Assembly: GCA_029261795.1 (NCBI GenBank)
Contig: JAJDAP010000079.1
Span: 1-64,000 of the forward strand
From: Deltaproteobacteria bacterium
Lineage (GTDB): Bacteria > Myxococcota_A > UBA9160 > UBA6930
Direction of reading: 5' to 3'
Length of the DNA: 64,000 bases
The notes under the pieces: generated by a model
Database searches by the model: none
The model's input: the letters and a program-made list of their open reading frames with translations, nothing else
Told to the model about the DNA's origin: nothing
Shown: one piece after another, positions 48,778 to 57,980 of the stretch
Layout: every line of letters begins with the position of its first letter
How positions within the stretch are numbered: the first letter of the stretch is position 1
Translations under genes and position numbers: made by a program

Positions 48778-48940
48778 CAGGCTGCGGAAAAACCCACTCC
48801 CGTCGCCAGGCACGCATCTTTCCGGCCCAATCTGCGTTGCGAAGCCTTGCTGGGGCTCGCCCCAGCGGCGGCTCCGCGCCTTGATTGGACCGAAAATCTG
48901 CGCACCGGGCTCGGTCCGGGGTTCTTCCGCAACCTGCTAG
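48774..48940. mobile_element. MITE/ERIC-like imperfect palindromic element (~167 bp)
   Basis: Ends ctagcaggctgcggaaaaaccc / gggttcttccgcaacctgctag (2 mismatches in 22); arms align imperfectly along their whole length. Confidence 0.7.
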
Positions 48941-48947
48941 CCCCTGG

Positions 48948-50411
48948 CTAGAGCGCATCCCCATCCGCCGACGGATCTGCAACGGGAAGCGGCGTCGGCC
49001 GCACGTCGAGTACCAACTCGAAATCTGTGGCGGCGTCGGGCACCGCGTCTGGAATCACCGAGAAGCGGCCACCGAAGCGGAAATCAGGCGAGTGACGCGC
49101 CAGTAGCGCACTTGCCGCTTCCGGTTTCAGTTCATGGAGCTGGTCCGCTTCGAGGGCGGCGCCGGCAATCGCCTCGCCGGTGCCCGCGAGCGGGTGTCCT
49201 TCGGCATCCAGCCATCGGAGCCTCAGCGTCGTCGGTCCGCTCGGGACTTCCTCGGGTTCGTAGAAACCCTCCACCACGAAGATCGGGCCGGACCAGGCGT
49301 TGTCGATGAAGCGACCACGCACGAGCCTCGCTTCGCCGAGCGACAGCTCGAACGAACGCGGCTCGGCGACCGAGAGACCGCTTGGCTGCGATGGAGCCAG
49401 CGCCTGGACGAAGCCGAACATCAGCAGCGCACTGGCCAGCAGCCAGCCGATCCTGTTTCCTGCACCGGCTAGCACGGGACCTTGCCAGGGCCGTGGGTCG
49501 GCGCCCTGGCGTTCGCCGGCGGATTCGACCACGACGGCAGCCGCGATCGGCTCTCCCACGGGTTCCTCGGAGTCACGCTGCGCGAAGATGTCGGGTTCCG
49601 AGGGCGCTTCTGCCAGCCCCTGCGGCGCGCTGATCGGCGGCGCTGCTTCTTCCTCAAAGGTGGCAGCCTCGGCGATCGCCTCGCTCGACTCTGCCAGGAA
49701 GTCCCAGTCTTCGGGTCGGCCGAGTTCGCCGAAATCATCGTCGTCGTCGATCACGGACGTCGGAGCCGGCGACGGTTCCACCTCGCCCGGACCGGAACCG
49801 GGCGTCGGGTCTAGTTCGGCATCGGCGGGATCGAGCGTCGCTGAATCGTGCAAAGCGGCGGCATCAGAGGCACCCTCGAGCTCGAGACCCTCCGCGTTCG
49901 ATCCGGGTTCGCCGACTTCCGAATCCGACTCGTCGATCAGCGGCTCCGGCGGATCCGCTTCCAGCGAAGCCGGCGTTGCCGAAGCAAGCTCGGTTTGGGC
50001 CTGTGGCGGGTCCGCAACCACGGGCTCAGGAGCTGGTTGCGGCGGGGCAGCGGGCGCCGGCTCGGGGACTTGCGATTCCGCCGCCTGGGGCGCCGGTTCG
50101 GAATCTTCGAACTCCCAGAGTTCGTCGTCATCATCATCGGGGGCCAGCGTCGTGTCGCCGCCTACAGCCGAGTTTCCGAGATCCGAGCCTCCCCGATCGA
50201 AGAGATCCTGGGTGGCCGCCGGCCCGAGCGCGCCGCCGGGATCCGTCGACTCGGCTACGACCTCGTCGAGAGCCTCCTGCTCACTGGCACCAGAATTGGC
50301 TACGAAGAACGCCTTCTTGCAGCGCGAGCAGCGAACCCGGGCTCCCTGAGCCGGAATTCGCGAATCGTCGAGCCGAAATCGCGTCTCGCAGCTCTCGCAC
50401 TGAATGATCAA
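48948..50411 (-). CDS. Zinc-ribbon (MJ0042-type) / DUF3426-like protein with acidic low-complexity linker
   Basis: MIIQCESCETRFRLDDSRIPAQGARVRCSRCKKAFFV; TM; C-terminal DUF3426-like region. Confidence 0.8.
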   Translation of the reverse strand: MIIQCESCETRFRLDDSRIPAQGARVRCSRCKKAFFVANSGASEQEALDEVVAESTDPGGALGPAATQDLFDRGGSDLGNSAVGGDTTLAPDDDDDELWEFEDSEPAPQAAESQVPEPAPAAPPQPAPEPVVADPPQAQTELASATPASLEADPPEPLIDESDSEVGEPGSNAEGLELEGASDAAALHDSATLDPADAELDPTPGSGPGEVEPSPAPTSVIDDDDDFGELGRPEDWDFLAESSEAIAEAATFEEEAAPPISAPQGLAEAPSEPDIFAQRDSEEPVGEPIAAAVVVESAGERQGADPRPWQGPVLAGAGNRIGWLLASALLMFGFVQALAPSQPSGLSVAEPRSFELSLGEARLVRGRFIDNAWSGPIFVVEGFYEPEEVPSGPTTLRLRWLDAEGHPLAGTGEAIAGAALEADQLHELKPEAASALLARHSPDFRFGGRFSVIPDAVPDAATDFELVLDVRPTPLPVADPSADGDAL

Positions 50412-50560
50412 ACGGTCATACCTCTTCTACCCCGGGGGCCATCCGCTAGCTTCGCTAGCGAAAGTCCCTCGGAGTTCGTTTCGGACGAGCTGAATGCCCG
50501 CTTGAGAGCCTTGCTGACCGGGGCCTCGAAGTCGTTGCCCGAGATTGGTCCGGAGTAGAG

Positions 50561-51505
50561 ATGACTTCGATCTTCGAGCGCCGCCTGATCGTGGTCACCG
50601 GCAAGGGCGGGACCGGCAAGACGACGCTCTCGGCGAGCCTGGCACTCGCCGCTGCGGAGCGCGGGCTGCGCGTGGCGGTGGCGGAGACCGGTCGGGATGG
50701 CGCCATGGCGCGCCTGTTCGGTGATCCGCAGCCGGCCGGATATCCCGGCCGCGAGGTCCGGCCGGGCCTTCACGTACTCCACCTCGATCCATTCGAGGCC
50801 CTCGCCGAGTACCTCGATCTCGAGCTTCCACTGCCCGGGCTGAGCCGACGTCTGTTGGCCAACCGGTCCTTCCGCAGCTGGCTCGAAGCCGTCCCGGGCT
50901 GGCGCGAGCTGATCACGCTGGGGAAGTTGTGGCACCTCGAGCAACAGGAAGATCAGGGCCGACCGCGCTTCGACTGCATCGTGGTCGATGCGCCGGCCAC
51001 CGGCCATGGCTTGACGTTCCTCGATGTGCCGCGCGTGGTGGTCTCGGCAGTTCGGAGCGGGCCGCTGCGACGCCGCGCCGCGGCGGTGGAGGCGCTCGTG
51101 CTCGACCCGGCGCGTACGGTCATCCTGCCGGTCACCCTGGCGGAAGAACTCCCGGTGTCGGAAACACTCGAACTCGTCGATCGCCTGGTTCGGGAACGCG
51201 GCGTTTCCGTCGATCGGGTCGTCGTGAACGCCCTCGAACCGCAACCCGCGATCGATCTATCGGAGCTCGCCGCGCGGCTCGAGGCGCTGCCGGCGGAGCT
51301 CGCGGGCGCGCCCTCCCCTCACGGGATCGCGGCCTGCGCGCGCCATCTGAAGCAGCGCACGGACCGCCAGCAGGAGCAACTGAAGCGCTTGCGGGAGGAT
51401 CTCGACCTCCCACTGGTGTGTCTCCCGCGGCTCGCGGGCGGCGTCTCCGGCCTCGACGATCTCCGACAACTAACCATTCACCTTCTGCCCGGAATCGACG
51501 CATGA
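50561..51505 (+). CDS. ArsA/GET3-like anion-transporting ATPase (copy 1)
   Basis: LIVVTGKGGTGKTTLSASLALAAAERG, VVDAPATGHGLTFLD. Confidence 0.85.
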   Translation: MTSIFERRLIVVTGKGGTGKTTLSASLALAAAERGLRVAVAETGRDGAMARLFGDPQPAGYPGREVRPGLHVLHLDPFEALAEYLDLELPLPGLSRRLLANRSFRSWLEAVPGWRELITLGKLWHLEQQEDQGRPRFDCIVVDAPATGHGLTFLDVPRVVVSAVRSGPLRRRAAAVEALVLDPARTVILPVTLAEELPVSETLELVDRLVRERGVSVDRVVVNALEPQPAIDLSELAARLEALPAELAGAPSPHGIAACARHLKQRTDRQQEQLKRLREDLDLPLVCLPRLAGGVSGLDDLRQLTIHLLPGIDA

Positions 51506-52671
51506 GCGGGCTCGAAGCGCTCTTCTCGAGGCGTCTCGTCGTCTGTGTCGGCCCGGGTGGCGTCGGCAAGACCACGGTCGCGGCCGCCATCGCCATCGCC
51601 GCTGCGCGCCGTGGCGTGCGGACCGCCGTCGTGACGATCGACCCCGCGCGACGGCTCGCGGAAGCCCTGGGGCTCGCTCCGGGCAGCGACGACCTGGTGC
51701 CCGTGGACGTCCCCGGCGTCGAACCCGGCTCGTTGCGGGCGGCGCTCCTCGAACCCAAGCGCGCCTTCGATGCGCTCGTCGATCAACTCGCCCCGGACGA
51801 AGCCACGCGAGATTCGATTCATGCCAACGCGATCTATCAGCATGTCTCCGATCAGCTGGCCGGGAGCGCCGAGTACGCCGCCATGGCGCGGGTGCACGAG
51901 CTCAGTGCGCGGAGCGACATCGACCTGCTCGTGGTCGACACGCCACCTTCCGCCCACGCATTGGATTTCCTGGACGCGCCGGCTCGGCTGATGGGGCTCC
52001 TCGACAGCACCTTCCTCCAGTGGCTGATCCACCCGGCCGCGAGCGCCGGGCGGCTGGGATGGCGGATCTTCCAGCGCGGCACCCAGAGCGCGCTCCACGC
52101 GATGGAACGCATCACCGGGCTCGGCTTCCTGGAAGAAATCTCGGAGTTCCTGCTGGCGTTCGAGAGCATGGCCGGCGGCTTCCGCGAGAGAGCCCACGAG
52201 ATCGAAGCACTCCTCTTCGGCCCTCGTTGCGCGTTCGTGCTCATCACGGGCGCGAGCGCGGCGAGTCTGGCGCAGACCGAGGCCTTTCGAGCCCGACTCG
52301 GGGACCGGGGCATCGAACCCGCCGCCGTGATCGCCAATCGCGTGCGCGTCTGGCCGAATGACCGGGTCCTGACCGACCCGTCAGAATCCGCCGATTCCAA
52401 GGCCTCTTGGAACGCGATCCTGAGCCAGGCACTGCGCCCGAGCCTGGGCGCCGATGCCGAGCGCCATGCGAACGCGGCACTCGACCTGCTCGATGGCTAC
52501 GCTTTCGGCGTGGCAAGCGACCGAGCGGCCCTGGGTCCGATCTTCGAGCGCGCGCGAAGAACCGGCGCCATCGGTCGCGTGGTGCCCGAGTTTGCCTCCG
52601 ATGTCCACGACCTCGACGGGCTCGCAGCCGTCGAGGCGGCCCTGTTCAACGAGGACCCCGAACGACCGTGA
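51502..52671 (+). CDS. ArsA/GET3-like anion-transporting ATPase (copy 2)
   Basis: LVVCVGPGGVGKTTVAAAIAIAAARRG, VTIDPARRLAEALGL, VVDTPPSAHALDFLDAP; ATGA overlap with copy 1. Confidence 0.88.
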   Translation: MSGLEALFSRRLVVCVGPGGVGKTTVAAAIAIAAARRGVRTAVVTIDPARRLAEALGLAPGSDDLVPVDVPGVEPGSLRAALLEPKRAFDALVDQLAPDEATRDSIHANAIYQHVSDQLAGSAEYAAMARVHELSARSDIDLLVVDTPPSAHALDFLDAPARLMGLLDSTFLQWLIHPAASAGRLGWRIFQRGTQSALHAMERITGLGFLEEISEFLLAFESMAGGFRERAHEIEALLFGPRCAFVLITGASAASLAQTEAFRARLGDRGIEPAAVIANRVRVWPNDRVLTDPSESADSKASWNAILSQALRPSLGADAERHANAALDLLDGYAFGVASDRAALGPIFERARRTGAIGRVVPEFASDVHDLDGLAAVEAALFNEDPERP

Positions 52672-53105
52672 ACGAGAACGCTCCCGACACCGTCGAAGAA
52701 GCCCTGGCCCGGGCCCAGCGCCATGGCCGCGCGGCCGGCGCCGAAACACTGGCGGCACTGCAGGCGCTCGTCGAGGCCGGCGGGCTCGCAGCCGGCAGCC
52801 CGCTCGATGAAGGGGCGCTTGCGACCTTGCGGGAGACCGTGGTGCACTTGCGGCGCTGGCTCGACCCGGAAGGCGGCCGTGATGCGGCCTCGGTGCTGGC
52901 GGGCGTCTCCCAGGCACTCGATGAAGAGATCCAGCGCTGGGAAGAAAAGAGCAAGGACGATTCTGACGCGCGGACGATCCTGCGGGCGTTTCTCGCAGTG
53001 CGCGAGGTCGTCTGGGAGTTCAGCAGCCGCGCTGGGGCGGCAGGCCTCGAGCGAAGCCCGGCGCCGAGCCAGACTGCACCCCGGCGCGTCCCTGTCGAGG
53101 GCTGA
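52668..53105 (+). CDS. Hypothetical protein
   Basis: GTG-start open frame overlapping copy 2 stop; VNENAPDTVEEALARAQRHGRAAGAETL. Confidence 0.6.
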   Translation: MNENAPDTVEEALARAQRHGRAAGAETLAALQALVEAGGLAAGSPLDEGALATLRETVVHLRRWLDPEGGRDAASVLAGVSQALDEEIQRWEEKSKDDSDARTILRAFLAVREVVWEFSSRAGAAGLERSPAPSQTAPRRVPVEG

Positions 53106-53189
53106 CACCCCACCCCCTTCCCGCTAGTTTCGGCGCCCGCCGGCAAGCCCTTCGCACAACGCGAAGGTGCTCCGAGCGAGATGCGCTGC

Positions 53190-53708
53190 ATGGCTGTCTT
53201 GATCAAGCGGTACGCGAACCGCAAGCTGTATAACACCGAGACCAGCCGCTACATCACGTTGCGCGGAATCGCCTCGCTCCTGGAAGACGACCAGGAAGTG
53301 CAGGTGATCGACAACGAGTCCGGCGAGGACATCACCTCGGTCACGCTGTCGCAGATCCTGGTGGATACCGAGCGTGACGGCCGGGCGGTCCCGGGCGGCC
53401 TGCTGACCGAGCTCTTCCAGAAGGGCGGAGACGCGATCTACGACGCCTGGCGCAAAGGTGCCCGGGACGCCACGGACGGCATCGAAGAGCTGCAGCGCAA
53501 CGTGCGCCGCATCGTTCAGCCTGGCGACGAGCGCCGGGAGTGGGTGGCCTTTGCACCGCCGGATCTGGAGAAGCTGATCCAGGGAGCCTTCGAGCGAGTG
53601 GCCGAACTCCTGGACCTGCCGCGCCAGTCGGATATCGACGCGCTCAGCAAGAAGCTCGACCGACTGAGTGAGCAGCTCGAATCGCAGCGCAAGGACGACG
53701 AGTCCTAG
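53190..53708 (+). CDS. phaR: Polyhydroxyalkanoate synthesis regulator PhaR
   Basis: MAVLIKRYANRKLYNTETSRYITLRGIASLLEDDQEVQVIDNESGEDIT. Confidence 0.88.
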   Translation: MAVLIKRYANRKLYNTETSRYITLRGIASLLEDDQEVQVIDNESGEDITSVTLSQILVDTERDGRAVPGGLLTELFQKGGDAIYDAWRKGARDATDGIEELQRNVRRIVQPGDERREWVAFAPPDLEKLIQGAFERVAELLDLPRQSDIDALSKKLDRLSEQLESQRKDDES

Positions 53709-53808
53709 TCTCGGAGCCCTGAGCGCCGACGGGCGCTCCCTTTGCCCGGAACCCATCTCGAGCGCCCGCTTCGAGCGCCCGCTCGGCCGGGGATTCCAGA
53801 GACGGGTT

Positions 53809-54777
53809 CTAGCCGAATGCGCCGACGCGGCGGCTCAAGCCGACCTGCACGCGGCGCTGGATCTCCTGGCGCAGCTCCTCGTTCAAGCGCGCCACGCCGA
53901 TCTCATTCTCCGCAAGATCCGCGGCGAGTTCGGCAGGATCGATCGGCTCGCCGAAGCAGATGCGCCACTGCGAAGGCAATGGCACCAGCCCCAGCGGACC
54001 GAGCAGCGGAAATGTCGGCGTCACGGGAACGAACGGAAGACCCAGCGGCCGCACCGCGCGCTCGACCTTGAACAGGATCGGATGGGTTTCCTCTGCACCC
54101 ACGATGCCGACCGGAACCATCGGCACGCCGAGTTCGAGCGCCAACCGCACGACGCCGCCGCGACCGAAGCGCTGCACGCGGTAGCGCTCGCGGTAGACCT
54201 TGGTCGCGCCCTTCGCGCCTTCGGGAAACGCCACGACCGAACGACCCGTCGAGAGCAGACGCTCGGCGTTCTCGCGGCACGCACGCACGCCCCCGAGCCG
54301 CGCCAGCGCCGGCTGCACCCAGGGCAACGTGATCAGCCAGTCCGCGATCAGGAAACGCGGACGGTCCTGGGCCTCCGCGCCGCGCTGCCGCGCGACTTCT
54401 CCCGCTAGCATCAAGCCGTCCCACGGGAGCAACCCCGAACGATTGGCCACGTAGAGGACCGGACCCTCGCGGGGGATCCCCTCCGCCCCGTCGACTTCGA
54501 CGCTCCACCAACGGGTGCGCAGCAGCTCGAGGAGCGGCTCGGCGGCACGCAGGAACTCCGGGTCCATCCCGAAATCGTCGACCTCGCCGCTGCGTTCGCG
54601 CACGCCGAGGGAACCGGCTCGTCGGCGCAGTTCTTCGAAGAGTTCGAGCAGGTCGTCGTCGTCGGACTCCGGGGCAACGCGCTCCCGGATCCGTTGGACC
54701 AGCGTATCGAGCGCCCCTTCGAGGAGCGGAGAACCCGTGGGAGCAGCCTCCTCGGGCGGATCGAAGGGTTCGCTCAC
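53809..54777 (-). CDS. Lysophospholipid acyltransferase (PlsC-like)
   Basis: VLYVANRSGLLPWDG, VVAFPEGAKGATK, MVPVGIVGAEETHP; GTG start. Confidence 0.82.
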   Translation of the reverse strand: MSEPFDPPEEAAPTGSPLLEGALDTLVQRIRERVAPESDDDDLLELFEELRRRAGSLGVRERSGEVDDFGMDPEFLRAAEPLLELLRTRWWSVEVDGAEGIPREGPVLYVANRSGLLPWDGLMLAGEVARQRGAEAQDRPRFLIADWLITLPWVQPALARLGGVRACRENAERLLSTGRSVVAFPEGAKGATKVYRERYRVQRFGRGGVVRLALELGVPMVPVGIVGAEETHPILFKVERAVRPLGLPFVPVTPTFPLLGPLGLVPLPSQWRICFGEPIDPAELAADLAENEIGVARLNEELRQEIQRRVQVGLSRRVGAFG

Positions 54778-55733
54778 AACCGGCTCCTGAGGCGCCTGGC
54801 GGCAACAAAGGACGCCCAGGTCTCGCGCGTGGTGTAGGTCGGGCGGCCGAACTCGGCCCAACCCTTCGCACCGTCGGCGACCCACAGATAGCGAAGGAAA
54901 TCGTAGAAGGCGGCCGGCGCATCCCCGCTCAACACCTGCGAGGGAAACTCGCGCAGTCGATGCAGGAAGGGATGGGGTACCGGCAGCAGCCGCTTCCCCC
55001 CAGAACGCAACAAGACGGACAGCGGCACGACCCCGGGCGCGACGACGTTGAAGGTGCCTGGATGCGGCGCCAACGCGGCCTGTTCGAAGACGGCGAGCAG
55101 ATCTTCCTCGTGGACCAGCTGTACGAGCGGGTCATAACCCATCAACGTCGGCACGACGCGGCGCGCGAAGTAACGGGCCATGCCGTGATCGGCCTCGGGA
55201 CCGAAACGCCAACAGGGCCGCAGTACCGTCAACCCGATCTCGGGATGACCGGCGCGCAGCTCGTCGACCAGCGCTTCCATCGCGATCCGATCTTGAATCG
55301 CGTGGGCTTGGGGATGACCGCGCAGCGGGTGGTCCTCGCTCAGGAAGTTCGGATTGTCCGCACGCGCCCCATAACATTGCGTCGAAGACTCGACCACGAT
55401 GCGACGCACACCCGCCGCCGCCGCGCCGTGCAGTACGTGCATGCTGCCGATGGTGTCGAGCTCGTGGTCGGCCTCGACGTCGGCTGACGGCTGCTGGCGA
55501 AAGGCCAGATGCACCACGGTCTCGACGGACTCCTTGTGCAGGCACTCGGCCAGGATCGAACCGGCAGCCGGCTCCGTCAGATCGACCAGTTGGCAATCCA
55601 CCGTCGCAGGCAGGCGATGCGGCCGGACGCGATCGATCCCGATCACGCGAACGCCCGCGATCCGCGCGAGACGCTCGCTCAGACGACGCCCCAGGAAGGT
55701 GCGTACGCCGGTAATGGCAATTGTGCCGGACAT
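54774..55733 (-). CDS. NAD-dependent epimerase/dehydratase
   Basis: IAITGVRTFLGRRLSERLARI; VDLTEPAAGS; SDR-extended architecture. Confidence 0.82.
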   Translation of the reverse strand: MSGTIAITGVRTFLGRRLSERLARIAGVRVIGIDRVRPHRLPATVDCQLVDLTEPAAGSILAECLHKESVETVVHLAFRQQPSADVEADHELDTIGSMHVLHGAAAAGVRRIVVESSTQCYGARADNPNFLSEDHPLRGHPQAHAIQDRIAMEALVDELRAGHPEIGLTVLRPCWRFGPEADHGMARYFARRVVPTLMGYDPLVQLVHEEDLLAVFEQAALAPHPGTFNVVAPGVVPLSVLLRSGGKRLLPVPHPFLHRLREFPSQVLSGDAPAAFYDFLRYLWVADGAKGWAEFGRPTYTTRETWASFVAARRLRSRL

Positions 55734-55856
55734 GGGAGGTTCTTAGCGGCCTCGACGGCGCCGCGCGATCAGGCGATCCCGAGCGATCGAGCGATCCCGA
55801 GCGACCGGGTGACGCGGGCGCGGGAGGATTCGGCGGACCTGACCTAGCCTCCTCGC

Positions 55857-56921
55857 GTGTCGCACCAACGCCGCTTCGCCCTGGTCGAGGATCCCCGCTA
55901 CCAGACCCACCGTGGCCCCGAAGGCCACCCGGAGCGGCCGGAACGGCTCGTCGCCGTCGGCGAGGCCGTCGACCGCATGCGCGACCAGGTGGTGCCGCTA
56001 CCCGCCCGCGAGGCCAGCGACGAGGAATTGTTGCGGGTCCACGAGCGCGACCATCTGGGCGCGGTCGTGGCCGCCGTCGAGGCGGTCGATGGGCCGCCGG
56101 GCCAACTCGACCCCGACACCTACGTCTCGGCCGAGAGTCTGTCAGTGGCGCGTCTCGCCGCCGGTGGAACGATCGACCTCTGCCGTGCCGTCGCACGCGG
56201 GGAGTTCGCTTCGGGTCTCGCCGCCGTACGGCCTCCGGGCCATCACGCCGAAGCGGATCGTGCGATGGGCTTCTGCCTGTTCAACAACGTGGCGATCGCG
56301 GCCCGCGCACTCCAGGTCGAAGACGGTGTCGACAAGGTGCTGATCCTCGATTGGGATGTGCACCACGGCAACGGCACCCAGCACTTCTTCGAGGCCGACC
56401 CGTCGGTGCTCTATTTCTCGACCCACCAGTTCCCGTACTACCCGGGGACCGGGAGCTTTGGCGAAATCGGCATCGGTCGCGGAGAGGGCACCACCGTGAA
56501 TGTCCCGATGCCGGCGGGTTGTGGTGATGCCGAATATCTCGGCGTGTTGCAGCACGTTCTGGCGCCGGTTGCGGCCCAGTTCAAACCGGACGCGATCCTG
56601 GTCTCAGCCGGCTTCGATGCCCACGCCGACGATCCGCTCGCTGCCATGGAGATCAGCGCCACGGGCTTCCTGGCGATGGCCACGTTCGTGCGCGCGCTGG
56701 CCGAGGATCTCTGCGACGGACGGCTGGCCTTCGTCCTCGAGGGCGGATACTCCCTCTCGGGGCTGCGGGAGGGGATCTCTGGCTGTCTGGTGGCCGCGCT
56801 GGCGCCGGAGCTCGCAAAACTGCCGCCGCTGGTCCCGCTCGCCGATGGGACCGCGCTAGCGCACATCGTCGCCCAGGCCGGAGAGGCGCAGCGCCCATTC
56901 GTCGCTGTGGGGGCGCGCTAG
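55857..56921 (+). CDS. Histone deacetylase family protein (acetoin utilization/HDAC superfamily)
   Basis: RPPGHHAEADRAMGFCLFNNVAIAA, LDWDVHHGNGTQHFF, VSAGFDAHADDPLA. Confidence 0.92.
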   Translation: MSHQRRFALVEDPRYQTHRGPEGHPERPERLVAVGEAVDRMRDQVVPLPAREASDEELLRVHERDHLGAVVAAVEAVDGPPGQLDPDTYVSAESLSVARLAAGGTIDLCRAVARGEFASGLAAVRPPGHHAEADRAMGFCLFNNVAIAARALQVEDGVDKVLILDWDVHHGNGTQHFFEADPSVLYFSTHQFPYYPGTGSFGEIGIGRGEGTTVNVPMPAGCGDAEYLGVLQHVLAPVAAQFKPDAILVSAGFDAHADDPLAAMEISATGFLAMATFVRALAEDLCDGRLAFVLEGGYSLSGLREGISGCLVAALAPELAKLPPLVPLADGTALAHIVAQAGEAQRPFVAVGAR

Positions 56922-57099
56922 CAGCCAGGGGCGCCAAGTGGGGATCGCGCCAGCTGTACAGCGCGCGAACCCCCGAAATCTGTGACCCGCCCGGGAACTT
57001 CCCGCCCAGCTGCGAACCCCCTATCTGGGGGATCGGCGCCCGAGCCACCACAAGATCTGGTGTGCCTCAAAAAAGATCAATGAAGACCGCATTTTTCGG

Positions 57100-57128
57100 T
57101 TGGAGTTGCGGGTGGATGTGAGTATAAG
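57100..57128 (+). promoter_or_regulatory. Putative sigma70-type promoter of mraZ/dcw cluster
   Basis: ttggag-17 nt-tataag. Confidence 0.55.
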
Positions 57129-57163
57129 TGGATCTCGGTGGGGCTGAGTGGGGAAAAGTGGTG
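57118..57163 (+). promoter_or_regulatory. MraZ-box array: GTGNNN hexamers with exact 10-bp spacing
   Basis: gtgagt 57118, gtggat 57128, gtgggg 57138, gtgggg 57148, gtggtg 57158. Confidence 0.65.
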
Positions 57164-57211
57164 AACCCCTCCCCGAGCTGAGAGTCAGCGCAACAAGGTC
57201 AGGATCCACCG

Positions 57212-57655
57212 ATGGCACGCGGCCGATTCGCACACAACATGGATTCGAAAGGCCGCCTCGCCATCCCACAGGCACTTCGCATGGAACTCCAAATGCAAGA
57301 AAAGCCGCCGATCCTGACCAGCTGCATCGATGCTTCGGCCGTCGGCATCTACACCCAGGACCGCTGGGTCGAAATCGAACAGCGTCTCGCCAACATGAGC
57401 CAGGTCCAGCCGGAAGTCCAGAAGATCCGTCGCCTCATCGTCTCGGGGGCTGAAGAATGCCCGATCGACGCGCAGGGACGGATCCGGGTGCCCCAGCACC
57501 TGCGCGACTACGCGGGCCTCACCAAGCAGTGCCTCATCGCGGGCATGGGCGAACGCGTCGAAATTTGGGATCGCGCTCGATTCGATCAGGAGATTGCCTC
57601 GATCCGTGAGAACGGAGAGGACGTCTCCCGGATCGCGGCGGATCTGGGGTTGTAA
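57212..57655 (+). CDS. mraZ: Transcriptional regulator MraZ
   Basis: ARGRFAHNMDSKGRLAIPQALR; DAQGRIRVPQHLRDYAGL; first gene of dcw cluster. Confidence 0.9.
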   Translation: MARGRFAHNMDSKGRLAIPQALRMELQMQEKPPILTSCIDASAVGIYTQDRWVEIEQRLANMSQVQPEVQKIRRLIVSGAEECPIDAQGRIRVPQHLRDYAGLTKQCLIAGMGERVEIWDRARFDQEIASIRENGEDVSRIAADLGL

Positions 57656-57670
57656 CGGGAGATGATGGGG

Positions 57671-57884
57671 GGTGTTGAGGGTTCAACCCTTGACCAGTGA
57701 GAGGGACCGGGGCGCCTCCGGCGTCCGACATCAGCTGCGGGAAGCGTTGGGGGGCGTGACTCGCAGCTGAGATGGAAGCCGGAGGGCCCCAGTCCCAATC
57801 TCACCGGGGCGGCCGGGGGGCCGCCCTCTCCCCTCCTTCCGAGCAGATCGCATCGCTTCGGCTGCCGCGGATGTCGCAGCCGAA
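57671..57884 (+). ncRNA. Candidate structured leader between mraZ and rsmH (several hairpins)
   Basis: tcagctgcg...cgcagctga (57731-57770 region); gggcggcc-gggg-ggccgccc (57807-57826); ttcggctgc-N10-gcagccgaa (57857-57884). Confidence 0.35.
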
Positions 57885-57980
57885 AACCGGGGACCGGGGG
57901 GTCTTCGGGAATGGGCGGAGCCGCGGCGGCGGTTCCCACGAGAGAGCGGGCCTCGAGCGGATGCCGGGCCTGAACGAGCG

